A stretch of 5,503 nucleotides of DNA. Origin: Akkermansiaceae bacterium (GTDB lineage: Bacteria > Verrucomicrobiota > Verrucomicrobiia > Verrucomicrobiales > Akkermansiaceae). The DNA lies in contig JACMMB010000130.1 in NCBI GenBank assembly GCA_014379305.1, positions 1 to 5,503 of the forward strand. Reading direction: 5' to 3'. The notes beneath the pieces are model-generated. The model had not been told where the DNA came from. It saw only the letters and a list, made by a program, of their open reading frames with translations, and did not search any database. The position numbers were made by a program, and so were the translations under genes. Below, piece after piece: positions 5,007 through 5,503 of this stretch. Position 1 is the first letter of the stretch, and the number at the start of each line of letters is the position of its first letter.

Positions 5007-5503
5007 TCAAGCGGAAATCCCGGCTAGTTCGGAAACCGGTGCTGTGACGGGGGCGAGGGGGGACAGGCCGAGTTTTGCGAGGAGTATCCGATCCTTTTCG
5101 ACAGAAGGGTTTTTGGCTGTCAGGAGCTTGTCGCCGTAGAAGATGGAGTTCGCCCCCGCAAAAAAACAGAGGGTTTGAGCCTCGTCGGAGAGGCGGTTGC
5201 GACCGGCGGAGAGGCGCACTTTGGCCTTGGGGATGGCGATACGGGTGACGGCGATCATGCGGACGATGTCAAAGGTGTCGACTTGGGGGTTTTCCGCGAG
5301 CGGGGTGCCGGGCATGGGCATCAGGGAATTGATCGGGACGCTCTCCGGCTGAGGATCGAAGTTGGAAATAATTTCGAGCATGCGGAGGCGGTCAGTGATG
5401 GTTTCGCCAAGGCCGAGGATGCCGCCACAGCATACGGACATGCCCGCGTCCTGAACGTTCCGGATGGTGCGGAGCCTATCCTCGTAAGTGTGTGAGGTGA
5501 CGA
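5007..5503 (-). CDS. bioB: Biotin synthase (C-terminal part, cut by right edge)
   Basis: BioB is the radical-SAM enzyme that inserts sulphur into dethiobiotin in the last step of biotin synthesis, using a 4Fe-4S cluster for radical generation and a 2Fe-2S cluster as sulphur source. The last 164 residues are present; the frame is open to the right edge. Hallmarks of the C-terminal half of the barrel are clear: SHTYEDRLRTIRNVQDAG, then VCCGGILGLGET, where the first Cys (residue 24 of the visible part) matches E. coli Cys188, a 2Fe-2S ligand; ESVPINSLMPMPGTPL; VRLSAGR, whose Arg (residue 96) matches Arg260, the unusual arginine ligand; and FFAGANSIFYGDKLLT. The CxxxCxxC motif of the SAM cluster lies outside the window. 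The protein ends at a TGA at 5007-5009 after a short Pro/Ala-rich tail. No other biotin gene is visible; 136 bp separate it from the next gene on the strand. Confidence 0.95.
   Translation of the reverse strand, partial: VTSHTYEDRLRTIRNVQDAGMSVCCGGILGLGETITDRLRMLEIISNFDPQPESVPINSLMPMPGTPLAENPQVDTFDIVRMIAVTRIAIPKAKVRLSAGRNRLSDEAQTLCFFAGANSIFYGDKLLTAKNPSVEKDRILLAKLGLSPLAPVTAPVSELAGISA

Noticed and set aside
4967..5090. Exact 11-bp direct repeat AGGAGTATCCG at 4967-4977 and 5080-5090, with the shorter GTATCCG also at 4998-5004
   Set aside because: A few 11-mers are expected to recur by chance in 5.5 kb. One copy is inside bioB coding sequence and nothing else flanks them.

Overview
The window is an ordinary-looking bacterial chromosomal segment with six protein genes, two of them cut by the window edges. 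Base composition is GC-rich with G/C-rich third codon positions, so long antisense shadow ORFs are common. The gene set (ferredoxin-type NirA, radical-SAM biotin synthase, GabD/Sad-type aldehyde dehydrogenase, M20 deacylase, PfpI/DJ-1 protein) fits a free-living heterotroph. The flavour of the NirA and its neighbours resembles Verrucomicrobiota to me, but that is recollection, not a search result, and I hold it loosely. I see no RNA gene, CRISPR array, insertion sequence, attachment site or phage signature.

Layout. Positions 1-947 (minus) hold the N-terminal part of an assimilatory ferredoxin-nitrite reductase (NirA family); its C-terminal iron-sulphur part lies beyond the left edge. A 225-bp divergent intergenic region (948-1172) separates it from a plus-strand GNAT acetyltransferase (1173-1682). 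The GNAT gene converges on a minus-strand block, with a terminator-like dyad at the junction (1684-1703). Read in its own direction, that block is biotin synthase bioB (entering from the right edge, ending at 5007), a PfpI/DJ-1-type protein (4870-4295), a succinate-semialdehyde-type aldehyde dehydrogenase (4252-2885) and an M20 metallo-deacylase (2835-1702). The last three are close together (gaps of 42 and 49 bp) and probably co-transcribed. bioB is 136 bp upstream and may or may not belong to the same unit.

How the genes may work together. The dehydrogenase and deacylase could form a short catabolic step: hydrolysis of an N-acyl amino compound, and oxidation of a semialdehyde to a dicarboxylic acid. 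The PfpI-type protein could deal with reactive carbonyls or stress. This is inference from adjacency only. NirA would reduce nitrite to ammonium for assimilation.

The least explained signal is not a gene but the leaders. nirA, the aldehyde dehydrogenase and the M20 gene all lack a well-placed Shine-Dalgarno sequence, and each has an inverted repeat just before its start codon. The strongest, at 947-974, abuts the nirA start codon and buries an SD-like GGAAAGG in its 5' arm. The nirA leader has two further dyads upstream (1041-1057 and 1084-1099). I found no clearly novel multi-gene system here.
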